Shown here in pieces: positions 14,983 to 24,389 of a stretch of DNA of 60,343 bases. Numbering within the stretch: the stretch's first letter is position 1; every line of letters starts with the position of its first letter. The notes below the pieces were generated by a model. That model was not told the DNA's origin. It worked only from the letters and a program-made list of their open reading frames with translations, and did no database searches. The translations under genes were made by a program, and so were the position numbers. This DNA comes from JBNJGT01 sp964473285 (lineage in GTDB: Archaea > Nanobdellota > Nanobdellia > Woesearchaeales > JACJVW01): contig CAYYOI010000003.1 in assembly GCA_964473285.1 (NCBI GenBank), positions 1 through 60,343 of the forward strand. Direction: 5' to 3'.

Positions 14983-16781
14983 ATTGTAACTTCTTCAATG
15001 TTTTCTAATTCTATTTCCCGGGAGATGCTTCTATTTGTTTTTTGCCCACTGATGTTTGTAATATTAAGTATTAAACTAGCATTTTCTATTGTAACAGTCA
15101 GGTCAAATGAGTAACACCCTGATGAGCTTGTTATGTCATGATACCTTCCTGGATTTAGTTTGTTGATCTCACCTGATTTGTTTGTTACCTTGTCTTGAAG
15201 AATAAGATGATCGTCTTCAATCCGGTAGTCAGAGAAACTTTTTCCTTCAATTGAACAATTGAATCTGGATATTGCTATGGGTAATTCTTTATTTGGTAAA
15301 CCTTCATTTGATAACTTGGTTGCAGGCAGTAATCCAATCTCAATTTTTTTTCCATTTTCATCGTTCTTTATCCTTTTATCAGCGGGGAATTCAAGTTCTT
15401 GGGCCCCGAATGCTAAGCCTGCAATAAGTATTAAGGACAGCATATATCTAAAAAAGTATTTTTTTGTTTGTAATATTCTTCTTAATCCATTCATGGATAA
15501 TATGAGTAAATGAGGAAATATCAGGAGAAGAAATGCGGTTTTTTGGTTCTCCCAGTTTTCGTTTATCATCAGGAAACCCAGGAACACTATTATGCTTGCC
15601 CATAAATACCAGCCCTTCTTTCCAAGCTGTTTTGATCCAAAGAATATTGCGGGACTTAAGATCCAACCGAAGACGCTTATAAGTGTCAGGGGAAGATAGA
15701 TGAACATTGGATGTTGAAAAGCAGGGCTTCTTATAATTTCTGAGTGAAATGGATAATTCAATGTTGTTTTTATTGCAAAATCCATACCAAAAAAACTATG
15801 CTGAAAGGATGGCATGTAGATAAAGCCCTCAAAGAATAAAGGATTTCCATACAATATACTTTTAATAATAAGGAAAGGGGTTATTGCAAGAAGGCTTGCA
15901 GCACCAAAAAGTAATACTCTTTTTGGTTTTATCAGATATGCCAGTATGGCTGGTGCCATGAGGAGGCTTAGGGGCTGGATTGCACCCAAAACCCCGTAAA
16001 CCAGACCTGCAATTGTCCATGCTCTTTCGTAGAACAAGAGGTAGGTAATAAATGCTATGAGGAACATTCCAAAGAGATTCCGGTCAAGAATAGGGGGGAT
16101 TGAAACAAGGAATGAGGTATTGAGCAGGATGACTGTACCTATCGCATAAACCTTTTGTGTCATGTTTTTTACTATTTGATAGAGTATTACCGAGGTGAGG
16201 GCCATTATCAATGCATAAAGCAAATCATATTCACCGAAAAGGGCTATAAAAAAAGAAAGATGTATGCCTGTTGCAAAAGACTCATCATTCAGAAAATCCT
16301 CTTTATAATTTTTTAAGATATTATGGTTGTTCTTCTCAAACCTGTAGAAATCCTGGAAGGATCTGTTCAAGGAACTCATTGTTTCACGTTCTTCGAGATG
16401 TGTCTGGTTCTCGTATTGGTAACCAAAGATATATTCCTGTCCAAGGTTCAGATTTGCCCAGTTGTCATGGCAGTCAAACCGGTTTTGCGGGGAAAATGTG
16501 AGCGCACTAAAAACAAAGACCACAATCAGAATAAGGGAAATCTTTTGCATCTTTTGTGATTTACTCCATCTAATTGCCAGTATGGTATTGAGGAGAATAC
16601 TACAAAAGACTATGAAGGCGGGAGTTATGACGGTTCCAGCTACGAGTGCGATAAAGTATATTATAAGCGGTAAAAAAATTACTATGAGGGCTAATGAGAC
16701 GAAGAACTCTTTTTTGATTATTCCTGCCAGGAGGTAAGCAGGAAGGATGAGGGTTATTAAGAAAAGAATGATTTCAATCAT
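14946..16781 (-). CDS. GT-C-like multi-pass membrane protein with exterior C-terminal domain
   Basis: The 611-residue protein has around eleven membrane segments, then a soluble C-terminal part (about 450-611) rich in N-x-S/T sequons. The first large loop carries C-H-D-N-W, an acidic motif in the place where GT-C glycosyltransferases have their catalytic acid. It is a clear paralogue of the protein at 18910: both have a G-V-L-G-x-I segment followed by A-P-A-I-L-A, an N-Y-P-x-H segment, and E-N-W-E followed by L-L-x-F-P. Probably a lipid-linked-sugar-dependent glycosyltransferase, but the sugar is unknown. The ATG is about 25 bp from a TATA-like box shared with the divergent gene. Confidence 0.65.
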   Translation of the reverse strand: MIEIILFLITLILPAYLLAGIIKKEFFVSLALIVIFLPLIIYFIALVAGTVITPAFIVFCSILLNTILAIRWSKSQKMQKISLILIVVFVFSALTFSPQNRFDCHDNWANLNLGQEYIFGYQYENQTHLEERETMSSLNRSFQDFYRFEKNNHNILKNYKEDFLNDESFATGIHLSFFIALFGEYDLLYALIMALTSVILYQIVKNMTQKVYAIGTVILLNTSFLVSIPPILDRNLFGMFLIAFITYLLFYERAWTIAGLVYGVLGAIQPLSLLMAPAILAYLIKPKRVLLFGAASLLAITPFLIIKSILYGNPLFFEGFIYMPSFQHSFFGMDFAIKTTLNYPFHSEIIRSPAFQHPMFIYLPLTLISVFGWILSPAIFFGSKQLGKKGWYLWASIIVFLGFLMINENWENQKTAFLLLIFPHLLILSMNGLRRILQTKKYFFRYMLSLILIAGLAFGAQELEFPADKRIKNDENGKKIEIGLLPATKLSNEGLPNKELPIAISRFNCSIEGKSFSDYRIEDDHLILQDKVTNKSGEINKLNPGRYHDITSSSGCYSFDLTVTIENASLILNITNISGQKTNRSISREIELENIEEVTIHDKNTLVLATR

Positions 16782-16798
16782 GGAGACTTGAGGGAATA

Positions 16799-16812
16799 CT
16801 TATATATATAAT
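16799..16812. promoter_or_regulatory. Shared bidirectional TATA-like box (genes at 16781 and 16831)
   Basis: CTTATATATATAAT is nearly palindromic and centred 25 bp from each of the two divergent ATGs, which are 50 bp apart. Neither gene has a Shine-Dalgarno site. Confidence 0.55.
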
Positions 16813-16830
16813 CCTTTTTATCTATATGTA

Positions 16831-17490
16831 ATGAAGGCTTTGTTATTCTCTGGAGGGATTGATTCTACATACGAAGCCTTGACCCTGAAAGGAAAGCTTC
16901 ACTTGGTCAGTTTTTATAATGGGTATGGTCAGTTTTTTGTAGAGCGTTCATATCTTCGGTTCCGTGAGCTTGATTCAGCGCGTTTTACACATGAGAGTCA
17001 TTCTGTCAGACGAATCTTCAAGAAACTTCTCCTTGATACATTAGCTGAGGATATGCTTTATGGGGGGTTTGTCTGGTGTTTATCCTGCAAGCTTGCCATG
17101 CACACTAAAATGATAATGCTTTGTAAGAAAAAAGGGATCAAGAAAGTGCATGATGGTTCTTCAGAAGATAGTTCAGAGATGGTGGAGCAGAGCCAATTTG
17201 CGAAAGAGCTTATAAGTGAACTATACAGAAGCTATTCTATAGAATTTGTAACTTCTTCATATACGGTTCCCAGGAAAAAAAAGATTGCATTTCTCAAAGA
17301 GAATGGTATACGTACAGGTATTCCTTTATTCGGCCGAAATATGGGTATCCAACCAAAATGCATCCCTGGGGAACTTTATTATTCCTCCTATATATTATGC
17401 GGAAAAAAACCAAGCCATGATAAGAAAGGAGTGGCAGATTTTTTTGATAAGAAGCTTCCATTGATAAAAGAGATGATTAAGAATGTTTAG
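16831..17490 (+). CDS. PP-loop ATP-pyrophosphatase family protein (QueC-like)
   Basis: The 219-residue protein starts with the PP-loop S-G-G-I-D-S (7-12), which binds ATP and activates a carboxyl or amide oxygen by adenylation. A C-L-S-C pair (Cys83/Cys86) and H-D-G-S-S-E-D-S near 107 resemble the QueC/7-cyano-7-deazaguanine synthase branch, but the protein is smaller and the QueC zinc tetrad is not intact. In a glycan cluster it could make an amide, amidine or thio group on a sugar, as PP-loop amidotransferases of the WbpG/PseA type do. The specific reaction is unknown. A TATA-like box 25 bp upstream supports the start. Confidence 0.72.
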   Translation: MKALLFSGGIDSTYEALTLKGKLHLVSFYNGYGQFFVERSYLRFRELDSARFTHESHSVRRIFKKLLLDTLAEDMLYGGFVWCLSCKLAMHTKMIMLCKKKGIKKVHDGSSEDSSEMVEQSQFAKELISELYRSYSIEFVTSSYTVPRKKKIAFLKENGIRTGIPLFGRNMGIQPKCIPGELYYSSYILCGKKPSHDKKGVADFFDKKLPLIKEMIKNV

Positions 17491-17617
17491 GAGATTCATT
17501 TTTGTACTATTGCATGTATTCTTTGTATCTCTTGTGTTTATTATAGCTGTTTTCAGTCCGGAGTATCGTAAGATCTTCAGGTTTTATCTTCATTTCCTGC
17601 GAACAGTCTTGCGGTAA
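17483..17617 (+). CDS. Possible 44-residue single-pass membrane protein
   Basis: This short frame begins with an ATG overlapping the last codons of the PP-loop gene. It encodes a basic N-terminus, one hydrophobic segment (about 5-24) and an Arg-rich tail. Its 3' end would overlap the convergent radical SAM gene by 41 bp, like other convergent pairs here. There is no homology evidence; it may be chance. Confidence 0.35.
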   Translation: MFRRFIFVLLHVFFVSLVFIIAVFSPEYRKIFRFYLHFLRTVLR

Positions 17618-18908
17618 GTCTTATTCCTGTCTTGAAGAGCTCTTTTTTTGAAATACCTCTCGTTGTTATTAATCGTTTTACTCTTGCAACTCCTCTTATA
17701 GGGCGGAGATAGAATCTTTTGTATATCCGGTCCCGAAGCCTGAGGAGTTCATCTCTTTTCGTGTGATTGTTGATAAGAGGTACATTGAGAAACCGGTAAT
17801 CACTGAAATCATCATAGACTTTGTATTGTGAAGACAAGTCCGTTCCAGGGAGGGGTGTTGCAAAGGTTATCTGAAGGAAATCAAGGTCAAGCTGCATTAT
17901 CCTTTCTCCTCTTTTCTCTATATCTTTTCTGGTGTCATCAGGGAATCCAATGATTGAGTATCCCATTGTAAGGATGCCTGCCTCTCTTGTCTCTTTCAGA
18001 GCTTTTTTAATAGTGTCAATCTCTAATCTCTTAATCTTTGCAAGGCTTTCTTTTTCATATGTCTCAATTCCATAGCCGAGCATTACGCAACCCGCTTTTT
18101 TCATCAGATTCAATAATCGTTTGTTGACGCAATCGGTCCTGGACATTGCTATCCAGTTGAAGCGGAGCTTTCTTCTTATGATCTCTTTGCATAATTCTTC
18201 TGTTTTGTCATTTGTGAATGTATGGTCGAGAAATGCTATGAATCTAATCCCTTTGGCTATGCAGTATTCTATCTCTTTTATGATATGAGGTATGCTCCTG
18301 CTTCGCAGCTTGGTTCCAAACATGTTATGTGCATCACAAAAGGAACATTGGTATGGGCAACCTCTGTGTATTTTCATGGCTGTGATGTTATCAGAGAAGG
18401 GATTCTTATATCTGTATTCTTCATCTCTTACAGGTATTGGTAGAGTGTCGAGGTATTTTACATGGTTTGGTTTGGTTATGTTATCTTTGCTGCAGATCCC
18501 TTTTCCCCTTGCTTTTAAACCTTTTTTTGCGATCAATGCCATCCCTTCTTCAGGTTCTCCTCGTATTATGAGGTCCGCACCCAGTTCTTTGAAGCAGTAA
18601 TCCGGATTTGTTGTGGGAAACATACCAATGAGAATTATTGTGATATCCTGCAGGCCTTCAATGACTTGTTTAGCTGTCTGGACGGAAAAAACATCACAGG
18701 AGAATACAACGTAATCAGGTTCTTTTGAATTGATGAGGTCTATGTGTTCCTTTATGGAAAGATCAAGATTGTTTGCATCAATGATGTGGCTCTCTATTAT
18801 AGGTTTTGTCATCTCCTTGCAATAGAGAAGATCAAGAGGAGGGATTCTTGAAATAAGGCTGAGGTATTCTACTTTTCTTTGGTGATTTAGGTTTGAATAG
18901 ATGATCAT
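17577..18908 (-). CDS. B12-binding-domain radical SAM protein
   Basis: The 443-residue protein has an N-terminal Rossmann-like B12-binding domain (about 1-150; R-G-E-P-E-E marks its end) without the D-x-H-x-x-G motif. The radical SAM core follows, with C-P-Y-Q-C-S-F-C (Cys184, Cys188, Cys191) and a G-Y-G-I-E-T SAM-contact strand. The C-terminus has the Y-K-R-F-Y-L-R-P signature common in this family. Relatives methylate or rearrange unactivated carbons of lipids, sugars or antibiotics. The start at 18908 is chosen because it follows the upstream stop by one base; an earlier Met would overlap that gene. Third gene of an operon with a carbamoyltransferase and a GT-C-like protein. Confidence 0.85.
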   Translation of the reverse strand: MIIYSNLNHQRKVEYLSLISRIPPLDLLYCKEMTKPIIESHIIDANNLDLSIKEHIDLINSKEPDYVVFSCDVFSVQTAKQVIEGLQDITIILIGMFPTTNPDYCFKELGADLIIRGEPEEGMALIAKKGLKARGKGICSKDNITKPNHVKYLDTLPIPVRDEEYRYKNPFSDNITAMKIHRGCPYQCSFCDAHNMFGTKLRSRSIPHIIKEIEYCIAKGIRFIAFLDHTFTNDKTEELCKEIIRRKLRFNWIAMSRTDCVNKRLLNLMKKAGCVMLGYGIETYEKESLAKIKRLEIDTIKKALKETREAGILTMGYSIIGFPDDTRKDIEKRGERIMQLDLDFLQITFATPLPGTDLSSQYKVYDDFSDYRFLNVPLINNHTKRDELLRLRDRIYKRFYLRPIRGVARVKRLITTRGISKKELFKTGIRLTARLFAGNEDKT

Positions 18909-18909
18909 T

Positions 18910-20532
18910 TTAATATATGTAGTCCCATATCTCAAGGGTGGTGAGATTGTATACTTTGTAATTGTTTTTGTAATTTATTGCGGGTTTTTGGTTGTAAAGG
19001 GTGGGAAGAAAACTTTTTTTCAGATATCTTTCTCTCATGTATTGGTATTCTTCCTTTGTTTCAGGAGTATAAAAATATTCCCACCCCAATCGTTTGTCCA
19101 TCTCAAGAGGTTCTGGAATTTCGCTGCTATGGGGGAACCTTTGGTGCCATCTTTCGTCTTTTTCAAAATGTATTGTTTCAAGAGCAAATAAACCTCCTGT
19201 AAGTAAGATAGTGATTATGGTAATTGCCGGGATTCTTTTTAGATCTAATCCTTTGGAGATAAATATGGCAATGACTGGGAAGAGCAATATTATGAAACTT
19301 GATTTCAGTTCCTCCCAGTTCTCCTGAATTGCAAGAAATGCGAGGAAGGGTATGAATAGAAGATAAAAGAATCTCTTATTTTTGATGGTGAACATACCCA
19401 CTAGCATTGATGCTATGAGGATCATTCCAAATGATTGCATTAGGAGTAAGGGCATGGTGAGAAAGTTTGGAAAGGGAAAGTGTGGTGTCCTGATTATCTT
19501 GTCGTGGAGAGGGTAGTTGAATAGCCCATTGAAATTGAATTCATATCCAAGAAAGCTATGTTCAAATTCAGGCCTGAACCCATCAAGCGCTTCGAATTGT
19601 GTTGGATGAGCGAGCATGCTTCCGAATGCTGCCTGTTTCCAGATAAGGATTGGAATTATTAGCAATATTGCTCCTATGATGAAAGGGACCAGTTTTCTCC
19701 TTGATGCTAATATGGCTGGAGCAAAAAGGATTGCAATGTTTCTTATCCCTCCCAAGACACCAAACATCATTCCTGCCAAAAACATCTCTCTTCTCATAAC
19801 AAGATATATTGAGAGGGTCAATGCAGCCAGGCCGACAATATTTGCATTCGGCCTGTTGAAATAGATTAGAAGAGGGTTGAAGGCAATGACCAAAGAGATG
19901 ATCAAGGCTTTTGTTTTACCTTGATTGCGGAGCATTTCAAAGATTAGCATAAATGTGATGACAATCAGGAGGGCATGCAGAATGCGAAGGCCTATTAGTC
20001 CGAAGATTATGTAGGGTATAGAATATATAATGGGTGCACCGATACGTTGATCTTTGGTTGCAATTCCCTGACCTAAAAGATTCTCTTTTAAAGACCCTGA
20101 TGAAGTCTGGGTAGTGATAGGTTGTTGATTTATGTCAACAAAGTCAACCTTGTCGTTTGCCATATACATGCTTCCAGCAGTGATGTAGGTACTCCAGTAA
20201 TCTTCAGCTGGGCCTTCAAAGATTGCGAAATGAAACAGGAAAACTCCTAGGCAGAGAACCATAAACAACTTTTGTTTTTTTGTGAATCTTTGCCATGGTT
20301 GTGATCTGTACCGTAATGCTATAAGGCTAAGAACAGTACTGATTGCAAGAATCAAGGGAAGGGATATGTATGTATCAAACAGGAAGGCTATGAGAAAGCA
20401 GGTGTATGAAACAAGAAATATCCCCAAACCGATGCTTTGTGCAACTCTTGCAGGTCCTCTTCCAGTGGAGAAAAGAATCCCTGGCAGGAGGGTGTATAGA
20501 AATACTGTTATGCTTATGGCTATGTCTAGCAT
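18910..20532 (-). CDS. GT-C-like multi-pass membrane protein
   Basis: The 540-residue protein has about eleven membrane helices, an A-E-D-Y-W motif in the first large outer loop (candidate catalytic acid) and a soluble C-terminal stretch of about 70 residues. It is a paralogue of the gene at 14946: both share H-S-F-x-G, N-Y-P-x-H and E-N-W-E. The start at 20532 overlaps the carbamoyltransferase stop (ATGCTAG) and matches the first hydrophobic helix better than the upstream start at 20571. Likely transfers a sugar from a polyprenyl carrier on the outer face. The substrate is not predictable. Confidence 0.7.
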   Translation of the reverse strand: MLDIAISITVFLYTLLPGILFSTGRGPARVAQSIGLGIFLVSYTCFLIAFLFDTYISLPLILAISTVLSLIALRYRSQPWQRFTKKQKLFMVLCLGVFLFHFAIFEGPAEDYWSTYITAGSMYMANDKVDFVDINQQPITTQTSSGSLKENLLGQGIATKDQRIGAPIIYSIPYIIFGLIGLRILHALLIVITFMLIFEMLRNQGKTKALIISLVIAFNPLLIYFNRPNANIVGLAALTLSIYLVMRREMFLAGMMFGVLGGIRNIAILFAPAILASRRKLVPFIIGAILLIIPILIWKQAAFGSMLAHPTQFEALDGFRPEFEHSFLGYEFNFNGLFNYPLHDKIIRTPHFPFPNFLTMPLLLMQSFGMILIASMLVGMFTIKNKRFFYLLFIPFLAFLAIQENWEELKSSFIILLFPVIAIFISKGLDLKRIPAITIITILLTGGLFALETIHFEKDERWHQRFPHSSEIPEPLEMDKRLGWEYFYTPETKEEYQYMRERYLKKSFLPTLYNQKPAINYKNNYKVYNLTTLEIWDYIY

Positions 20533-22163
20533 CGTGTGATTATGAAATCCTCCATTATCAAAGTACCACAAGGAGTTCTTTGGTAGACATCAAGCGCCTC
20601 CTCGGGAGTCCTTACTAAGGGTTCTCCGTGGATGTTGAAACTTGTGTTTAATACTGCTCCAGTTCCTGTTATTTTTTTTAGTTCGTGGAGCAGTTCAGTA
20701 TAGCGGCCTTTTTTGTTATCTTTTATAATCTGGGGTCTACAGCATCTATTATTGTCGATTGTCGCTTTCAATCCATCTTTTTTGAGCTCATATCCCATGG
20801 TCATGAATGGATCACTACATGTATAGCTTTTGAAGATACTTTTTGCTTCGCTTTCAAGAATGGATGGGCAAAATGGCTGGTACCATTCACGCTTTTTTAT
20901 TTTGAGATTCAGGAGGTATTTTACTTCTGGCTTGTTTGGATCAGCAAGTATACTTCTTTTTCCGAGTGCTCTCGGGCCGTATTCCATCCCTCCCTGAAAC
21001 CAGAATACGACCTCTCCTTTGCTTATAAGTTCTGCTGCTTTTTTTGCAGGTTCAGGATTTTTTTTGAAGTTGAAAGGGTATCTTGAGAGCGCTTTAAGAA
21101 TATCTTTTTCTTTGTAGGTCTTACCCTCTGGAAGCTTTAGTTTTTTTGATTTTTTTGGTGCAATTGCAAGAGCTGCACCCACAGCAAGCCCTCCATCACC
21201 CATGTGAGGGAAAATATACCAGTTAAGTCCACCTGTAATCGCTTGATTATGCTTGATGTTTGCGAATATGCCTCCTGCAAAACATACATTCTTAATCCTT
21301 AATCGGTCGGTGTAGTATTTTATTACTTTTTTACTGGTATTTTCCAAGGTCTCCTGGGCCATGCGGGCGAATTGTTCAGGTCTGGTCTTTTGTCTTAGTT
21401 TTTTTAGGAACTTATAGCGCTGTGAGAGGCCTAGGGTGCTTTTTATGTTACCTCTATCAACATAGAATAGTTTTTTCATGGGATTTTCATTGATCTGACC
21501 ATAATCTGCCAAAGCCATTACTTTTCCTTCATCCTCAAGAATACGCATTCCCAGAAGACTGGTCACTTCCTGGTAGAATAACCCTAATGAGTCCTTTGTC
21601 TTGAATGTCTGCAGCAGGGTGAGGTCTTTTCCTTTTCCGAGACTTACAGAACCGCTGAGTCCATCTCCCAGTCCATCAAAGGTGAATACCAGGGCATGTT
21701 CCATTCCGGAGGTATAGTAAGCTGATGCTGCATGGGCTTTGTGGTGGTTTACTCTATATAGGGTAAAATTGGGAAATCTCCTGAGTTCCTTTCTTAATGC
21801 CTTTTCAGAGAGATACGTTGTAAGCTTGTTGGGCGGTATCCTGCCTGTTGTATTTAGTATATGCCTGTTAAGATTAGGAAACCTGTTTTTTCTTTTTTTG
21901 CGTCTAATATGATAGTAGGATTCTTTTATCCTTGGAAATAGTCTTGTAAGGGTGAGGGAAAAATCAGTGGTAGAATATGCGATATGACTGATGTCTTTGG
22001 GTTCTTTATTGACTCTTTTCAGGCATGCGTCAATTGCATTGTGAGGGAAATGGACTTCAAGCTTTCGCCTGGTATGTCGCTCTTCATTCTCAGCGGCCAG
22101 AATCCTGTTGTCTTTGATGATTGCTGCTCCTGAATCATGGCCATCCCATACCCCTAGAATCAT
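20526..22163 (-). CDS. NodU/TobZ-family O-carbamoyltransferase
   Basis: The 545-residue protein carries both family domains. The N-terminal Kae1-like ASKHA domain starts with G-V-W-D-G-H-D-S-G-A, and has H-H-K-A-H-A-A-S-A-Y-Y and F-D-G-L-G-D-G as metal and nucleotide ligands. The C-terminal YrdC-like domain has G-P-R-A-L-G-x-R-S-I-L-A and N-T-S-F-N-x-H-G-E-P. Such enzymes transfer carbamoyl from carbamoyl phosphate, through carbamoyl-adenylate, to a sugar hydroxyl. Length is normal and motifs are intact. First gene of its operon; a TATA-like box (CTATAAAAAG, about 22185-22194, active on minus) lies 27 bp before the ATG. Confidence 0.92.
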   Translation of the reverse strand: MILGVWDGHDSGAAIIKDNRILAAENEERHTRRKLEVHFPHNAIDACLKRVNKEPKDISHIAYSTTDFSLTLTRLFPRIKESYYHIRRKKRKNRFPNLNRHILNTTGRIPPNKLTTYLSEKALRKELRRFPNFTLYRVNHHKAHAASAYYTSGMEHALVFTFDGLGDGLSGSVSLGKGKDLTLLQTFKTKDSLGLFYQEVTSLLGMRILEDEGKVMALADYGQINENPMKKLFYVDRGNIKSTLGLSQRYKFLKKLRQKTRPEQFARMAQETLENTSKKVIKYYTDRLRIKNVCFAGGIFANIKHNQAITGGLNWYIFPHMGDGGLAVGAALAIAPKKSKKLKLPEGKTYKEKDILKALSRYPFNFKKNPEPAKKAAELISKGEVVFWFQGGMEYGPRALGKRSILADPNKPEVKYLLNLKIKKREWYQPFCPSILESEAKSIFKSYTCSDPFMTMGYELKKDGLKATIDNNRCCRPQIIKDNKKGRYTELLHELKKITGTGAVLNTSFNIHGEPLVRTPEEALDVYQRTPCGTLIMEDFIITRC

Positions 22164-22436
22164 GGTTCGGGGGTGGTGGGATTGCTATAAAAAGGTTGCT
22201 GCTTGCTACGCGCACTATATAAATAGAAAAGGTGGGTAACTACTTTTTTTAGTAAATCTTAAAAATCTCCTTTGTTCCTTTATATAAAGATAAATAAAGA
22301 CAGTAATCTTATGTGCAAGTTCAACAATTCCTGGAGAATATCTGATAAAAGCCCTGAATAACTCAAAAACCTTTATTCAATAGCTAAAAAAACAAGATTA
22401 AGTAACTAACACCATTGGAGATTAGGATTTACGTCT
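22164..22436. promoter_or_regulatory. Divergent intergenic region, 273 bp
   Basis: It holds the minus-strand TATA-like box at about 22185-22194, a second A/T box at 22214-22224 and TTTATATAAAG at about 22276-22287. The last could serve the plus-strand gene with a long leader; GGAGATTAGGA precedes its ATG. I see no tRNA, repeat or short gene. The right half is clearly more A/T-rich, matching the gene at 22437. Confidence 0.4.
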
Positions 22437-24101
22437 ATGTCCACAAATATAAAAAAAAACACTATAGTAATGCTATTTTACATAGGAATAGTTTGCTTAG
22501 TGATGGGCCCTTTGACAAACGATCTAGCATATGGTGATGATATCTTCTATATGGGCAATAGTGTATGGGTTGCAAAGAACAATCTGAATCCTTGGGTTGG
22601 GGGAAATGAAAACACCCACAATAAAATATCAAAAGACGAAGATAGTCTTTCAACAATAATCAATAGAGACGTGTTATTTTTAGATGGGATGCATCCTCCT
22701 CTCCTTTTCTTCCTAGTAGGATTATTATATAGCTTATTTGGAATTAAAGTAATAGTGCATAAGATATTATTTCTTTTTCTTTCTGCCATAACTCTATACT
22801 TCATCTATAAAATAGGTAGTCATATATACACTAAAAAAGTAGGATTTATAGCTTCAATACTGATTTTATTTTTGCCACTATATTTAGCTCAAACAGGACT
22901 ATTCAACCTTGCAATACCCACCTCTGCCCTTTTGTCTGCATCTTTATTTTATTTGGTAAGCAAAAAGAAAATCCCTTTTTTAATCGCTTCAACACTATTA
23001 TTTTTAACAAATGAATTTACCATAATAATATACCCGCTATTTATTATTTTTATATTCTTTGAAAATGATAAACTAACACTCGCTGAAAAAATAAAAAAAA
23101 ATACAATCTATCTAGTCCCATTAATCTTCTTTTTCCTTTGGATGTACTTTCACTACCTTGAATTTGGTTGGTTCTTATTTACAAGACGAATTCCAGAATC
23201 ATTTGAGATTATAACAATTATAAGTCTATTATATGAGAAGGCTGGAGCAATTCTTCTTAAGGATCTGATGTGGCTTCATGTATTCATTATAACCATCGGT
23301 TCAATATATTACAATAAAAAAATTCACATTAAAAGAAATCTGTCGATCATTCTCGCTTTATTATTATTGTCATACTGTCTCTTAAGTGGCTGGGAGAAAA
23401 GCTCAATAGCTCTATTTTACATTTCACTACTATTATTAATCTGGGGGTCAAGAAAGGAGATAAAAGAATTCTACAAAAAAGAAAACAGAAAATTCACTTT
23501 TTTAGTGTTCTCTTTATTGGCTATCTCCTTTGTCACAATTACAATTATCGACTTCTTCTACAGGTATTTACTCCCTTTCACAATATTAGTGATGATACCA
23601 TCTGCTAACCATTTATGGAGATTATTCAATAAATATTCTTATATAATTGTTACAGCGATAACCATTCTCTTAATTTCAATGCATTTTTACACAACACCGT
23701 ATCAATTACAAACAGAAGAATTTACAGAGGATAATATGCAATATCTAGCCGTTACTAACCTATATAAAGAATCAGTAGATTACATAAATGAAAATCACCC
23801 TAATAAGACAACCGTTACCAGTTTTCACCCCTATTTTATATTTAAATATCCTTACTTAGGGTACACAAAAAAGCCTTTAAAAGTTGTATGGGCAGGAGAT
23901 TTAAACAACAAGAATTTTGATTTGATATTTTTTAGCAACCTAGGAGGGACTCCTACTGGAGCTGAAGAATTAGAATTTATTCTAAACAAAAATAATATCA
24001 AATTAATCAAAGAATTTTCAGAAATTTCAAAAAACAACCATACATATTTTGTAAAAATTTACAAAATGAATCCAGACATTGTTGACTTAACAAGCAAATA
24101 A
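22437..24101 (+). CDS. GT-C/GT39-like membrane glycosyltransferase, A/T-rich
   Basis: The 554-residue protein has about twelve membrane segments. The outer loop after helix 1 has Y-G-D-D-I-F-Y, resembling the D-E/D-D catalytic pair of the GT39 (PMT) family, and later D-G-M-H-P-P-L-L, the H-P-P motif of the family. The C-terminal 100 residues are soluble. Base composition and codon choice (TTA, ATA, AAA, AAT) are much more A/T-rich than in the neighbours, and a transposase remnant follows the gene. This suggests recent acquisition. Predicted role: transfer of a sugar from polyprenyl-phosphate to an exported glycan or protein. Confidence 0.75.
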   Translation: MSTNIKKNTIVMLFYIGIVCLVMGPLTNDLAYGDDIFYMGNSVWVAKNNLNPWVGGNENTHNKISKDEDSLSTIINRDVLFLDGMHPPLLFFLVGLLYSLFGIKVIVHKILFLFLSAITLYFIYKIGSHIYTKKVGFIASILILFLPLYLAQTGLFNLAIPTSALLSASLFYLVSKKKIPFLIASTLLFLTNEFTIIIYPLFIIFIFFENDKLTLAEKIKKNTIYLVPLIFFFLWMYFHYLEFGWFLFTRRIPESFEIITIISLLYEKAGAILLKDLMWLHVFIITIGSIYYNKKIHIKRNLSIILALLLLSYCLLSGWEKSSIALFYISLLLLIWGSRKEIKEFYKKENRKFTFLVFSLLAISFVTITIIDFFYRYLLPFTILVMIPSANHLWRLFNKYSYIIVTAITILLISMHFYTTPYQLQTEEFTEDNMQYLAVTNLYKESVDYINENHPNKTTVTSFHPYFIFKYPYLGYTKKPLKVVWAGDLNNKNFDLIFFSNLGGTPTGAEELEFILNKNNIKLIKEFSEISKNNHTYFVKIYKMNPDIVDLTSK

Positions 24102-24154
24102 TCTTTGGATTATGAGCTTGTAAGCCTCTATAAGACTTTTTAATCTATTTCTCT

Positions 24155-24382
24155 TTAGATTTTCCTCATTTTTGCTGCAATAATCAATTGATTATCAAGA
24201 TCTGCTATAAAGCAGAGCTTGAAGAAGTCTCTCTTCTTAATCTTGATACCCATTCTTTTTTCATAATGTCTGCTGGGATTGCCAAGGAAAGCCCAGTAGC
24301 ATAGATTCGTATTCAAAATTGCAGCAAAGCAATCGGAGACACTGTTAAGATTAGGAAGATTTAAATATGGATATAACTGCAT
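24155..24382 (-). pseudogene. Central fragment of a DDE transposase
   Basis: The frame encodes H-Y-E-K-R-M-G-I-K then R-D-F-F-K-L-C-F-I-A-D-L-D-N-Q, a layout typical of the stretch around the first catalytic Asp in IS4/IS5-like archaeal transposases. It stops just where the C-terminal half should continue, and the N-terminal domain is missing, so it is a remnant. It appears to be the same family as the fragment at 25-471. Confidence 0.5.
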
Positions 24383-24389
24383 TTTTTTT

